In this document: positions 35,955-44,759 of the stretch, in pieces
Layout of the letters: every line of letters starts with the position of its first letter
Numbering within the stretch: the stretch's first letter is position 1
Source of the DNA: Clostridium aminobutyricum
GTDB lineage: Bacteria; Bacillota; Clostridia; Peptostreptococcales; Anaerovoracaceae
Length of the DNA: 64,000 nucleotides
Direction: 5' to 3'
Assembly: GCF_017255415.1 (NCBI RefSeq)
Contig: NZ_JAFJZZ010000001.1
Coordinates: 372,001-436,000 of the forward strand
Made by a program: the position numbers and the translations under genes
The notes under the pieces: generated by a model
What the model was told of the DNA's origin: nothing
The model's input: only the letters and a program-made list of their open reading frames with translations
Database searches by the model: none

Positions 35955-36380
35955 ATGAAAACCTACAAGACAACACATATGGTGAAGTTAGAGGATTTAA
36001 ATCATCACCGGAATTTATATGCCGGCAGAGCAATTGAATGGATGGTAGAAGCTTCTTTTATTTCCGCATCTCTTGAATATGGGGACGGACATGGGCTTTT
36101 ATATAAAAATACGCATCAATTCAGCTTTGAAAAGTCAGTTGAACCCGGAGAAATCATTAGCTTTTGCGGGACAGTCGTACGGGCAGGAAAGAAGAGCCTT
36201 ACTGTTCGAGTCGGATTGATTTCAGAGAAGACGGGAGAATTAAAGGCAGAAGGTTATACCACCTTTGTTTCGGTAAAACCGCATACCAATGAGTCGGTTG
36301 AACACGGACTTTTATTGGACGAAACAGAAGACTTAAATGAATTAACGTGGAGAGAAAAAGCAAATTTTTTTTTTGAATAA
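35955..36380 (+). CDS. Acyl-CoA thioesterase, hot-dog fold
   Basis: A 141-aa single hot-dog domain. The N-terminal DLNHHRNLYAGRAIEWM aligns with the catalytic loop of YciA/BACH-type thioesterases, and GKKSLTVRVGLISEKTGE covers the later strands. It hydrolyses acyl-CoA; chain-length preference is unknown. It sits between ispG and polC with 7-12 base gaps, probably in the same transcript. Confidence 0.85.
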   Translation: MKTYKTTHMVKLEDLNHHRNLYAGRAIEWMVEASFISASLEYGDGHGLLYKNTHQFSFEKSVEPGEIISFCGTVVRAGKKSLTVRVGLISEKTGELKAEGYTTFVSVKPHTNESVEHGLLLDETEDLNELTWREKANFFFE

Positions 36381-36392
36381 GGAAATTACATA

Positions 36393-39300
36393 ATGATTAA
36401 TCTAGTTGAAAGTACAATAAATTGGAGTAAATTAGGAAAACACCCAAGAGAGCATTATAAGTTCTCTTTAGGAAGAGCTCAAATGTCAAAAGAGAGTGCA
36501 ACGCTTTCTTTAGCGATTGAGCTCAATTTTGTTATACCCTTTGATGATATTCAGCGGATGAAGGCAATTATAATCAATCAAATTCAAGGGCTGAAAGAAG
36601 TTCAGTTTGATTTTAAATATACAGAAATGGTTCAGACTCCGAAGGAAATCGTACGGCTTTGCGTAGAGCATATGATTGATGAAGTCAATGGTGACTATGC
36701 CAGAAGTACCAAAACCATTTTTCCGGAAGAGTCCGTTTTACAAGACAACATCTTAACGATTTATGCGCTGGGTGGTATGGCGGTAAATGATTTGAATGAG
36801 CGAGTGGCTAACATTTTTGAACGGATTTTACAAAGAGATTTCAACATAGCGGCCGAAGTTAAATTTGAGAATCATGCGGATGCTTATAAAAAAATTGCGC
36901 AGCAAAAAAGAGCTTTTGCAGAGCTGGAAGAAAAGGAAGTCCATGCGACGCAGCAAAAAGCAGCAAGTATGGCTGCGAGCAGACCACAGCCTAATTTTTC
37001 CGCTGAAAATGGGGGAGAAAAGAAAAACTTTTCCGGCAACAGCGGAAACGGAGGCAATAAATGGAATCGAAGGCCCAAGGAGGAACCGGTACAGGGAAAT
37101 CGCATTTTGGGAACAGAAATCAATGGTCGAGCGACGGCTCTTTCCAGTATTACAGCGGACAGCGGCCAGGTAACAATAGAAGGTATTGTCTTTAAAAAAG
37201 AAGCACGAACCATAAAAAATGAAAAAAAGCTGGTTAGCTTGCTGATCACAGATAAGAAAACCTCTCTTTGTATCAAAGCGTTTACTTCAGAAAATAAATG
37301 GAATGAGATCGATGAACATATCGGAAACGGGACGTTCGTGAAAATAAGAGGAAACGCAGAATGGGATACTTATGAAAATGTTGTCGTGGTGATGGCCCGT
37401 GATATTCAAAAAGGTGAAATTAAGAAACGGAAAGATACGTGTGAGAGAAAGCGTGTCGAACTGCATGCCCATTCCAAAATGAGTGCAATGGATGGCCTGA
37501 ATGAAATCAAGGATATGGTTAAAACACATGGGGGCTGGGGCCATAAGGCAATGGCTATCACAGACCATGGTGTGGTTCAAGGGTTTCCGGAAGCTTCCCA
37601 TGCCGTGGATAAATTCCCGAATATGAAAATCATCTATGGAATGGAAGGGTATGTTTTCGAGGATAAAGATTGTATCAATCCGGACGGGAGCATTGAATAT
37701 AAAAAGAAACCGACCAATCATATTATCCTATTGGCACGAACACAAGAAGGCTTGAAGAATCTTTATAAGCTGGTTTCGATTTCTCATCTGAACTATTTCT
37801 ATAAACGGCCTAGAATTCCGAAATCAGTATTAACTACCTATCGGGAAGGCTTGATCATCGGTTCGGCCTGTGAGGCAGGAGAAGTATTTCGAGCTGTTTT
37901 ACAAAAAAAGAGTGAAAAAGAAATTGAAGAACTGGTTCAGTACTATGATTATTTGGAGATCCAACCCATCGTGAACAATCAGTTCCTAATTGATAAAGGC
38001 GTTGTTGCGGATAAAGAAGGTTTACGGGATTTAAACCGGACGATCGTGGCGTTAGGTGAAAAGTATGGAAAACCGGTTGTAGCAACAACAGATGCTCACT
38101 ACGGGGAACCGGAGGAAGCTTTGTATCGAAATATCCTCATGGCAGGTCAAGGGTATAAGGACGAAGGAAACGAAGGACTGTACTTAAGAACGACAGCGGA
38201 AATGCTGGAGGAATTTGCTTATTTAGGCAAAGACATGGCGGAGAGAGTGGTTATCGATGCGACAAACCTCATTGCGGATATGATTGAAGAGGTAAGACCG
38301 GTACCGAAGGAGAAGTATCCGCCTAAAATTGAACATGCAGAGGAATTGCTTAGAAGTAAGTGCATGGAACGGGCATGGAGTATTTACGGAAATCCGTTGC
38401 CTAAAGAAATACAGGAACGGCTGGATGCCGAACTGGTACCGATTATCCGTGAAGGCTATGCGGTCATGTATATTGCAGCGGAGATGTTGGTGCAGAAATC
38501 CTTAAGCGACGGCTATCTGGTAGGTTCCAGAGGCTCGGTAGGATCTTCCTTTGCGGCCACCATGGCCGGTATTACAGAAGTAAATCCTCTGCCGCCGCAT
38601 TACATATGTCCGAAGTGTAAGTACTTGGAATGGGGAGATGAAAACGAATACGACTGCGGCGTGGACATGCCTGACAAGGATTGTCCAACATGCGGTACGA
38701 AATTAAAGCAAGACGGCTTTACGATACCATTCCAGACCTTCTTGGGGTTTGAAGCGGATAAAGAACCCGATATCGATTTGAACTTTGCCGGAGAATATCA
38801 GCCCTATGCACACAAGTACGTGGATGAGATTTTCGGCAGCAAAAATGTATTTAAGGCAGGAACCATCGGCACGGTTGCTACAAAAACCGCCTATGGATTT
38901 GTGATGAAATATTTTGAGGAGCGGCAGATTCCAATCAATAAATTTGAAGTAGAACGACTTGCGGAATGCTGCACGGGTGTAAGAAGAACGACCGGACAGC
39001 ATCCGGGAGGTATTATTATTGTTCCGGATGATCATGAAATTTATGAATTTTGTCCGGTTCAGCATCCGGCCAATGATACGACAAGCGACATCATTACGAC
39101 TCATTTTGATTACCATTCCATCGACCAAAACCTGTTGAAGCTTGACATACTCGGTCACGACGTGCCGTCCATGATTCGTCACCTTCAGGACATGACGGGT
39201 CTGGACCCATTGACACAAGTGCCTTTAAAAGATGAACGGGTAAACAGCATTTTTAATGGAATCGAAGGCTTGGATATCAAAGATCCGGATTATCGTTTTG

Positions 39301-40190
39301 TACACGGCAGTTATGGCATACCGGAATTCGGGACGAAATTCACCAGACAGATGCTCGATGATACCAAACCGAGCCGATTTGCCGACTATGTTCGAATTTC
39401 CGGGTTCTCGCACGGAACCGACGTGTGGATTAATAATGCGCAGGAATTTATCCGAAGCGGAGAAGCGACTATAAAGGATGCGATTTCTACCAGAGATGAC
39501 ATTATGAATTATTTGATCCTAAAAGGCTTACCGAAAAAGAAAGCGTTTAATATCATGGAAAAGGTTCGAAAAGGAAAAGGGGTTACGGAGGAAGATGCGG
39601 AATTAATGCAGCAAAACAATGTGCCGGAATGGTATATTGAATCCTGCCGAAGAATCAAATACATGTTCCCCCGGGCCCATGCGGTGGCATATGTGATGAT
39701 GTCCTACCGAATCGCGTACTTTAAAGTCTATTATCCGGTGGAATTCTATGCGACGTATTTCACCACCAAGGTAAGCGAATTTGATGCGGAGACTATTACA
39801 AAGGGTCCGAAAGCTGTACTAGATAAGATGGATGCCATTATTGCAAAGGGAAAGAATGCGACAAAGAAGGAAGAAGATGAGGTCATTGTTCTGGAAGTGG
39901 CGTATGAAATGTATGCCAGAGGGTATGAATTTGCTGCAGTGGAACTCGGAAAATCGCATGCAACAAAATTCTATGCAAAGGACAGCAAAGTGCTGCTTCC
40001 TCTGGTGGCATTGGGCGGCGTCGGAGAAAGTGCAGCCAGAATGATCGCTGAAGAATACGAGAAGAGACCGTTTGAGACCATTGAGGAAATTCGAGAAAGA
40101 GCGAGGGCCAATAAAACGGCGATAGAGGCGTTAAGGGAGCATGGCGTTTTATCGGGTTTGCCGGAGTCCGATCAATTAAGTTTATTTTAG
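36393..40190 (+). CDS. polC: PolC-type DNA polymerase III alpha subunit lacking the proofreading exonuclease domain
   Basis: A 1265-aa replicase. In order: N-terminal domain (1-200), basic/Ser-rich linker, OB fold (about 235-345), PHP domain with HAH at 358-360, ITDHGVVQGFPEA and TTDAHYGEP, the palm with GSRGSVGSS near 711, zinc-knuckle cysteines at about 740-770, catalytic Asp793/Asp795 in PDIDLNFAG, and the thumb/HhH end. In usual PolC (about 1430 aa) a DnaQ-like exonuclease of about 170 aa is inserted in the PHP domain; here residues about 420-442 (YVFEDKDCINPDG...KKKPTNH) bridge directly to IILLARTQEGLKNLYKLVS. The frame is continuous. Confidence 0.96.
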   Translation: MINLVESTINWSKLGKHPREHYKFSLGRAQMSKESATLSLAIELNFVIPFDDIQRMKAIIINQIQGLKEVQFDFKYTEMVQTPKEIVRLCVEHMIDEVNGDYARSTKTIFPEESVLQDNILTIYALGGMAVNDLNERVANIFERILQRDFNIAAEVKFENHADAYKKIAQQKRAFAELEEKEVHATQQKAASMAASRPQPNFSAENGGEKKNFSGNSGNGGNKWNRRPKEEPVQGNRILGTEINGRATALSSITADSGQVTIEGIVFKKEARTIKNEKKLVSLLITDKKTSLCIKAFTSENKWNEIDEHIGNGTFVKIRGNAEWDTYENVVVVMARDIQKGEIKKRKDTCERKRVELHAHSKMSAMDGLNEIKDMVKTHGGWGHKAMAITDHGVVQGFPEASHAVDKFPNMKIIYGMEGYVFEDKDCINPDGSIEYKKKPTNHIILLARTQEGLKNLYKLVSISHLNYFYKRPRIPKSVLTTYREGLIIGSACEAGEVFRAVLQKKSEKEIEELVQYYDYLEIQPIVNNQFLIDKGVVADKEGLRDLNRTIVALGEKYGKPVVATTDAHYGEPEEALYRNILMAGQGYKDEGNEGLYLRTTAEMLEEFAYLGKDMAERVVIDATNLIADMIEEVRPVPKEKYPPKIEHAEELLRSKCMERAWSIYGNPLPKEIQERLDAELVPIIREGYAVMYIAAEMLVQKSLSDGYLVGSRGSVGSSFAATMAGITEVNPLPPHYICPKCKYLEWGDENEYDCGVDMPDKDCPTCGTKLKQDGFTIPFQTFLGFEADKEPDIDLNFAGEYQPYAHKYVDEIFGSKNVFKAGTIGTVATKTAYGFVMKYFEERQIPINKFEVERLAECCTGVRRTTGQHPGGIIIVPDDHEIYEFCPVQHPANDTTSDIITTHFDYHSIDQNLLKLDILGHDVPSMIRHLQDMTGLDPLTQVPLKDERVNSIFNGIEGLDIKDPDYRFVHGSYGIPEFGTKFTRQMLDDTKPSRFADYVRISGFSHGTDVWINNAQEFIRSGEATIKDAISTRDDIMNYLILKGLPKKKAFNIMEKVRKGKGVTEEDAELMQQNNVPEWYIESCRRIKYMFPRAHAVAYVMMSYRIAYFKVYYPVEFYATYFTTKVSEFDAETITKGPKAVLDKMDAIIAKGKNATKKEEDEVIVLEVAYEMYARGYEFAAVELGKSHATKFYAKDSKVLLPLVALGGVGESAARMIAEEYEKRPFETIEEIRERARANKTAIEALREHGVLSGLPESDQLSLF

Positions 40191-40268
40191 ACTGGAAAAA
40201 TCGTATTGGATTCGATACAATGAAAAGTATACAGTAGTTTAGTAGGAAACGTAGGAGGAATTGTCAGA

Positions 40269-41579
40269 ATGGCGCAGGATAGAATTTGGAGCAAAGAAGA
40301 AAGTTTTAATCGGGAGCAGTTTCAGACTGTTCAATTAGAAAGACTGAAAAAAACAGCAGAAAGAGTATATAATAATGTCCCTCATTATAAGAAAAAATTT
40401 GATGAAATCGGTGTATTGCCGGAAGATATAAAAAGCTTAGAGGATTTGAGTAAGCTGCCCTTCACAGTAAAAGCAGATTTTAGAGATACCTATCCGTGCG
40501 GATTGTTTTCCGTACCCAGAAAAGAATTGGTTCGGTTCCATGCGTCCTCCGGGACAACAGGAAAGCCGACAGTAGTCGGCTATACAAAACATGACATGGC
40601 TATGTGGCGCGAGATGATTGCCCGATTGGTAACGATGGCAGGTGTGACAGAAGAAGATACAGCGCAGATTTCTTTTGGCTACGGTTTATTTACGGGAGCT
40701 TTTGGATTGCATCAGGGTCTGGAAGAAGTAGGAGCTGCTGTTATTCCGATGTCCAGCGGAAATACAAAAAAGCAAATTATGATGATGCAGGATATGGAGA
40801 CGACGGCTTTGATCAGTACTCCTTCTTACGCATTACATATGGCGGAAGTTGCGAAAGAAATGGGTGTTGATCCGGCAAAGGATTTGCATTTAAAATACGG
40901 ACTTTTCGGGGGAGAAGGATCCACTGAGGCTATGAGAAACGAGCTCAACGAAGTATGGGGGATTTTTTCAACGGAAAACTATGGGATGAGTGAATTAATC
41001 GGACCCGGTGTTGCCGGAGAATGTCAGGCACTTCGAGGAATGCATATCAATGAAGATCATTTCCTGCCGGAAATCATCAATCCGGAGACAGGTGCGGTGC
41101 TTGGAGAAGGAGAAATCGGCGAATTGGTTATTACGACGATCAGCAAAGAAGGGCTGCCGATTATCCGATACAGAACAAAGGATATTACGTCTTTACACTA
41201 TGATCAGTGTGACTGCGGAAGAACTACGGTTCGAATGTCAAAAATACAGGGACGGTCGGATGATATGCTGATTCTAGGCGGCGTCAATGTATTTCCGTCT
41301 CAGATTGAAGAGGTACTGATCAGTACACAAGGCATTGGGCCTCATTATCAAATTAAGGTATTTAAAAAAGGTTACTTGGATAAAATTGAAGTGGATGTGG
41401 AATTAGCGGATGCAGACTTCTTGGAATCCTTTGGCAAACTGGAAAGCTTAAATGCCGCTATTAAATCCAAGTTAAAAACGGTTTTAGGCATTGATGCGAA
41501 GGTAAACCTTGTTCAGCCTAGAACATTGGAGCGGTTTGAAGGTAAAGCAAAGAGAGTAATTGATATGAGGGAGGTTTAA
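40269..41579 (+). CDS. Phenylacetate-CoA ligase family enzyme (copy 1)
   Basis: A 436-aa AMP-forming ligase. AMP-binding P-loop HASSGTTGKPTVVGYT, motif STENYGMSELIGPGVAGEC and C-terminal KIQGRSDDMLILGGVNVFPS are present, as in PaaK. It activates phenylacetate or a related aryl acid to its CoA thioester. GGAGG precedes the ATG. It is followed after 4 bases by an ACT-domain protein. A weak promoter (TGGAAA/TACAAT, 17-base spacer) lies at 40194-40222. The natural substrate could be indoleacetate or hydroxyphenylacetate. Confidence 0.93.
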   Translation: MAQDRIWSKEESFNREQFQTVQLERLKKTAERVYNNVPHYKKKFDEIGVLPEDIKSLEDLSKLPFTVKADFRDTYPCGLFSVPRKELVRFHASSGTTGKPTVVGYTKHDMAMWREMIARLVTMAGVTEEDTAQISFGYGLFTGAFGLHQGLEEVGAAVIPMSSGNTKKQIMMMQDMETTALISTPSYALHMAEVAKEMGVDPAKDLHLKYGLFGGEGSTEAMRNELNEVWGIFSTENYGMSELIGPGVAGECQALRGMHINEDHFLPEIINPETGAVLGEGEIGELVITTISKEGLPIIRYRTKDITSLHYDQCDCGRTTVRMSKIQGRSDDMLILGGVNVFPSQIEEVLISTQGIGPHYQIKVFKKGYLDKIEVDVELADADFLESFGKLESLNAAIKSKLKTVLGIDAKVNLVQPRTLERFEGKAKRVIDMREV

Positions 41580-41583
41580 TAAA

Positions 41584-42000
41584 ATGGCGATTAAACAATT
41601 ATCTATTTTGATTCCAAATCAAAAAGGTGCGCTGGCAGAATTGACTGAAACTTTTTGTGAAGCGGATATTGATATCAGAGCTATTTCCGTATCGGATACG
41701 ACTGAATATGGAATCTTGAGAACAGTAGTGGATGATTCGGCAAAGGCTATAAAATGTTTGGCTGATAAAGGCATTATTGCGAAAGAGAGCGAAATTTTAG
41801 CGATCAATCCGGAAGATAAAAGAGGAAGCTTAACGGCCATCTTTAAGCTGCTCGGTGAAAATGATATTAATATCGATTACATCTATTCTTTTGTTGTTAG
41901 AAAAAAGGAAGATCAGTATTTTGTGCTAAAGGTGGATGACATTCCAAAAGCGGAAAAGCTGTTGGAGGAGAATGATGTTGAGGTTATCAGAAGCTTATAA
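41584..42000 (+). CDS. ACT-domain protein (partner of copy 1 ligase)
   Basis: A 138-aa protein with two ACT modules: IKQLSILIPNQKGALAELTE and the DINIDYIYSFVVRKKEDQYF half. ACT domains bind amino acids. In anaerobes such proteins accompany PaaK-like ligases and indolepyruvate oxidoreductases in aromatic amino-acid breakdown; the effector here is inferred to be an aromatic amino acid. It begins 4 bases after the ligase gene. Confidence 0.9.
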   Translation: MAIKQLSILIPNQKGALAELTETFCEADIDIRAISVSDTTEYGILRTVVDDSAKAIKCLADKGIIAKESEILAINPEDKRGSLTAIFKLLGENDINIDYIYSFVVRKKEDQYFVLKVDDIPKAEKLLEENDVEVIRSL

Positions 42001-42099
42001 AAGGAAGCTGAAAACCTTATTTTAGCAGAGAAATGTAGTTGACATTCTTTGTTAAAAATAGTATTATGTAATTTAATAATATATAATGAATAAAGGCTA

Positions 42100-42330
42100 T
42101 GACAGGGTAAAGTAAATGAATGTAGTCGCATACAGAGAGCTGGAGTTGCTGAGAGCCAGTTGCGAATCGTTGATTGAAGTTCCCCCTTGAGCCGGCATGC
42201 CGAACCAAGCAGTAAGTGTGCACGGGATCTCCCGTTATAGAGATAAGGATGTATGTCCTGAGTGGCCTTTGGGCAATAAGAGTGGTACCGCGGACTTTCC
42301 GTCTCTTAGGAGACGAAAAGTCCTTTTTTG
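42100..42330 (+). promoter_or_regulatory. T-box riboswitch with Phe (TTC) specifier
   Basis: A complete T-box leader: AGAGAG and GCTGAGAGCC of stem I (42134-42158), the specifier loop GAAG-TTC-CCC with codon TTC at 42180-42182 followed by CTTGAGC, the antiterminator core TGGTACCGCGG (42283-42293) and the terminator GGACTTT...AAAGTCC with T6 (42292-42329). The loop matches the glyQS layout (GAA-N-codon). TTC and TGGT fit uncharged tRNA-Phe with discriminator A. Uncharged tRNA-Phe would switch the downstream ligase/ACT pair on. Confidence 0.9.
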
Positions 42331-42418
42331 ATTTACGGGAAATATCGTTTCCTATAAATCGGTTAAAAATGGAAATATAGCAAATGCTTAAAATAAAATA
42401 AAAAAGGAGAAATATAAG

Positions 42419-43717
42419 ATGATTTGGAATGAAACAGCAGAATGTATGGATTTGGAACAACGACGTGAACTGCAAGGATACAGGCTCAGAGATACGGTCG
42501 CTAGGGTCTATCAGAATGTAGAATTCTATAGAAAAAAGATGCAGGAATTGGGTATTGAACCCGGCGACATCAAAACGATAGATGATATTGTAAAACTTCC
42601 GTTTACAACAAAGAAAGACCTGAGAGACAACTACCCGTTCGGACTTTGTGCAGCACCGGAAAGCGAATTTGTTCGAATTCATGCGTCTTCCGGTACGACC
42701 GGCAAACCGACGGCCGTTCCTCATACCCGAAAAGATTTGGATATGTTTGCTGAAAATGTTGCCAGATCAATTTGCTGCACCGGAGGTACGTCAAAGGATG
42801 TGGTACAGGTGGCTTACGGGTATGGATTATTTACAGGAGGGCTCGGTCTTCATGACGGGGCAACCAGACTGGGAGCAGCTGTTATTCCTATTTCAGGAGG
42901 AAATACCAGAAACCAGCTGACGCTTATGAAGGATTTTAAATCCAGTATTTTAGCCTGTACTCCTTCTTATGCGATGTTCCTTGCGGAAGCATTGAAGGAA
43001 GCAGGTATTTCTCCAGAGGAGTTACATTTACGTATCGGTATCTTCGGGGCAGAGCCTTGGAGCGACGAAATGAGAAAGAAAATTGAAGAAGGACTAGGTT
43101 TAACGGCATATGATATCTATGGATTAAGTGAAATCATGGGGCCTGGTGTAGCGTGCAGCTGTCAATACCAGAATGGTTTACATATTGCAGAAGACCATTT
43201 CTTCCCTGAAATATTGGATCCGGATACGCTTCAGCCGGTTGCGGACGGCATGGTCGGTGAGATGACTTTCACTCATTTGACAAAAGAAGCGATGCCTCTG
43301 CTTCGTTACAGAACGCGAGATCTGTGCACATTAAACCACGAGCCTTGTGAATGTGGAAGAACGAATGTAAGAATGGGTAGAATTTTAGGCCGAAGCGATG
43401 ATATGCTGATTATTCGTGGGGTAAACGTATTCCCATCTCAAATTGAGAGTGTTTTGTTAGAAGTTCCGGAAGTGTCCGCAAATTATGTCATCATCGTTGA
43501 TCGTCAAGGCACATTAGATACTCTTGAAGTTCAGGTAGAGCTAGATGAAAAATATATTACGGATGAAATGGTTGAGCTGGATAAAATCGCCAAGAAAATT
43601 AAGCAAAAGCTTGACAGCGTACTACGTATCGGTGTTAAAATTACATTAGCAGAACATAAGACTATTCAGAGAAGCGAAGGGAAAGCTAAGAGAGTCATTG
43701 ACAAAAGAAAGATATAG
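42419..43717 (+). CDS. Phenylacetate-CoA ligase family enzyme (copy 2), T-box controlled
   Basis: A 432-aa paralogue of the gene at 40269. AMP-binding motif HASSGTTGKPTAVPHT, IYGLSEIMGPGVACSC and GRILGRSDDMLIIRGVNVFP are present. AAAGGAG precedes the ATG. The Phe T-box lies just upstream, so expression is inferred to follow phenylalanine availability. It pairs with its own ACT protein, suggesting the two modules arose by duplication and took different control. Confidence 0.93.
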   Translation: MIWNETAECMDLEQRRELQGYRLRDTVARVYQNVEFYRKKMQELGIEPGDIKTIDDIVKLPFTTKKDLRDNYPFGLCAAPESEFVRIHASSGTTGKPTAVPHTRKDLDMFAENVARSICCTGGTSKDVVQVAYGYGLFTGGLGLHDGATRLGAAVIPISGGNTRNQLTLMKDFKSSILACTPSYAMFLAEALKEAGISPEELHLRIGIFGAEPWSDEMRKKIEEGLGLTAYDIYGLSEIMGPGVACSCQYQNGLHIAEDHFFPEILDPDTLQPVADGMVGEMTFTHLTKEAMPLLRYRTRDLCTLNHEPCECGRTNVRMGRILGRSDDMLIIRGVNVFPSQIESVLLEVPEVSANYVIIVDRQGTLDTLEVQVELDEKYITDEMVELDKIAKKIKQKLDSVLRIGVKITLAEHKTIQRSEGKAKRVIDKRKI

Positions 43718-43740
43718 TGGTTCGAAAGGAGCTGAACGAC

Positions 43741-44124
43741 ATGATGATAAAGCAATTGACCGTATTTTTACAAAACGAGGCCGGAAGATTGGAAGAACTG
43801 ACATCCATATTGGGCAAAAATGATATTAATATTTCAGCTATCAGCATCGCTGAATCAGCGGAATTTGGAATAGTGAGAATGATTGTAAACGATTGCGATA
43901 AAGCGGTTAAAGTTCTGAAGGAGAATGAATTCTCCGTAAAGACGGTGGACGTGATTGGGATAGAGACACCGGACACACCGGGATCTTTATGTGACACATT
44001 AAAGAAATTTGCTTCTGCGGGGATTAACGTTTCCTATATGTATGGATATTCAACCGGTGGGGTAGCTCATATCATCATGAAGGTGAGCGATCCGGATAAA
44101 GCATTATCGATTCTTAGCATGTAA
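43741..44124 (+). CDS. ACT-domain protein (partner of copy 2 ligase)
   Basis: A 127-aa protein with two ACT modules (IKQLTVFLQNEAGRLEELTS and NVSYMYGYSTGGVAHIIM). It resembles the protein at 41584 throughout. The ATG at 43741 is chosen because AAAGGAG lies upstream; a GTG overlapping the ligase stop at 43717 is also in frame. A terminator follows. Confidence 0.88.
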   Translation: MMIKQLTVFLQNEAGRLEELTSILGKNDINISAISIAESAEFGIVRMIVNDCDKAVKVLKENEFSVKTVDVIGIETPDTPGSLCDTLKKFASAGINVSYMYGYSTGGVAHIIMKVSDPDKALSILSM

Positions 44125-44144
44125 TGTTGAATTCTTTAACTGAT

Positions 44145-44180
44145 AAAAGGCTTGCATTTGCAGGCCTTTTATGGTAGAAT
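44145..44180 (+). terminator. Terminator merged with the rimP-operon promoter
   Basis: AAAAGGCTTGC and GCAGGCCTTTT (44145-44170) form the terminator stem. Within it TTGCAT (44152-44157) and TAGAAT (44175-44180), with an upstream TGG, make a 17-base-spaced promoter for rimP-nusA, so the hairpin DNA doubles as the -35 region. Confidence 0.75.
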
Positions 44181-44211
44181 AAATTCATTGTTAAATTTAG
44201 ACTTTTTTTGA

Positions 44212-44236
44212 GAAGAGTGGGCGATGCCCACTCTTC
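44212..44236 (+). other. rimP leader hairpin
   Basis: GAAGAGTGGGC-GAT-GCCCACTCTTC, a perfect 11-bp stem with a 3-base loop, 25 bases before rimP. Similar GAGTGGG/CCCACTC hairpins are common ahead of Firmicute rimP-nusA operons; the role may be control of the operon's own expression. Confidence 0.7.
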
Positions 44237-44261
44237 AACTTTTGTAGATGAAAGGAAAGAG

Positions 44262-44741
44262 ATGGCGAAGGGTAAAATAAAGGATATAGTGGAGGAAATT
44301 TTAAGCCAATTTTTAGATGAAAATGGATTGGAACTTTACAATATTGAATATGTAAAAGAAGCAAAAGATTGGTTTTTGAGAGTATACATTGATAAACTTG
44401 AAGGATCTGAGGAAGAATATGTTTCGACAGATGATTGTGAACTAGTAAGCCGATTTTTAAGTGAAAAATTGGATGCACTCGATCCTATTGAGCAAAACTA
44501 TTATCTTGAAATTTCATCACCCGGTATGGACCGGACATTACTCAAAGAAAAGGACTATGTTCGGTATGCCGGAAAACAAGTAGACGTAAATTTATATCAG
44601 GCAATAGATGGAAAGAAAGCTTTATCAGGAGAGCTTGTAGGCATTATCAATGACAATCTTGTAATAAAGGATGAAAAAGCAAATCAAATAGAGATACCGA
44701 TGAATAAAGTGGCGAAGACAAAATTGACGGTAGTTTTTTAA
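44262..44741 (+). CDS. rimP: Ribosome maturation factor RimP
   Basis: A 159-aa 30S assembly factor. Typical segments: GLELYNIEYVKEAKDWFLRV, STDDCELVSRFLSEKLD and LEISSPGMDRTLLKEKDY. The ATG at 44262 is chosen over an upstream in-frame start at 44208, because AAAGGAAAG precedes it and the earlier start would lie ahead of the leader hairpin. It leads the rimP-nusA-ylxR-ylxQ-infB-rbfA-nrnA-truB-ribF operon. Confidence 0.96.
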   Translation: MAKGKIKDIVEEILSQFLDENGLELYNIEYVKEAKDWFLRVYIDKLEGSEEEYVSTDDCELVSRFLSEKLDALDPIEQNYYLEISSPGMDRTLLKEKDYVRYAGKQVDVNLYQAIDGKKALSGELVGIINDNLVIKDEKANQIEIPMNKVAKTKLTVVF

Positions 44742-44759
44742 AGGAGGTTATAGCAGAAA

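Noticed and set aside
37640-37740. Frameshift or assembly gap hiding the PolC exonuclease
   Set aside because: The reading frame is continuous and conserved motifs on both sides are in phase; no fragment of the missing domain is seen in other frames.
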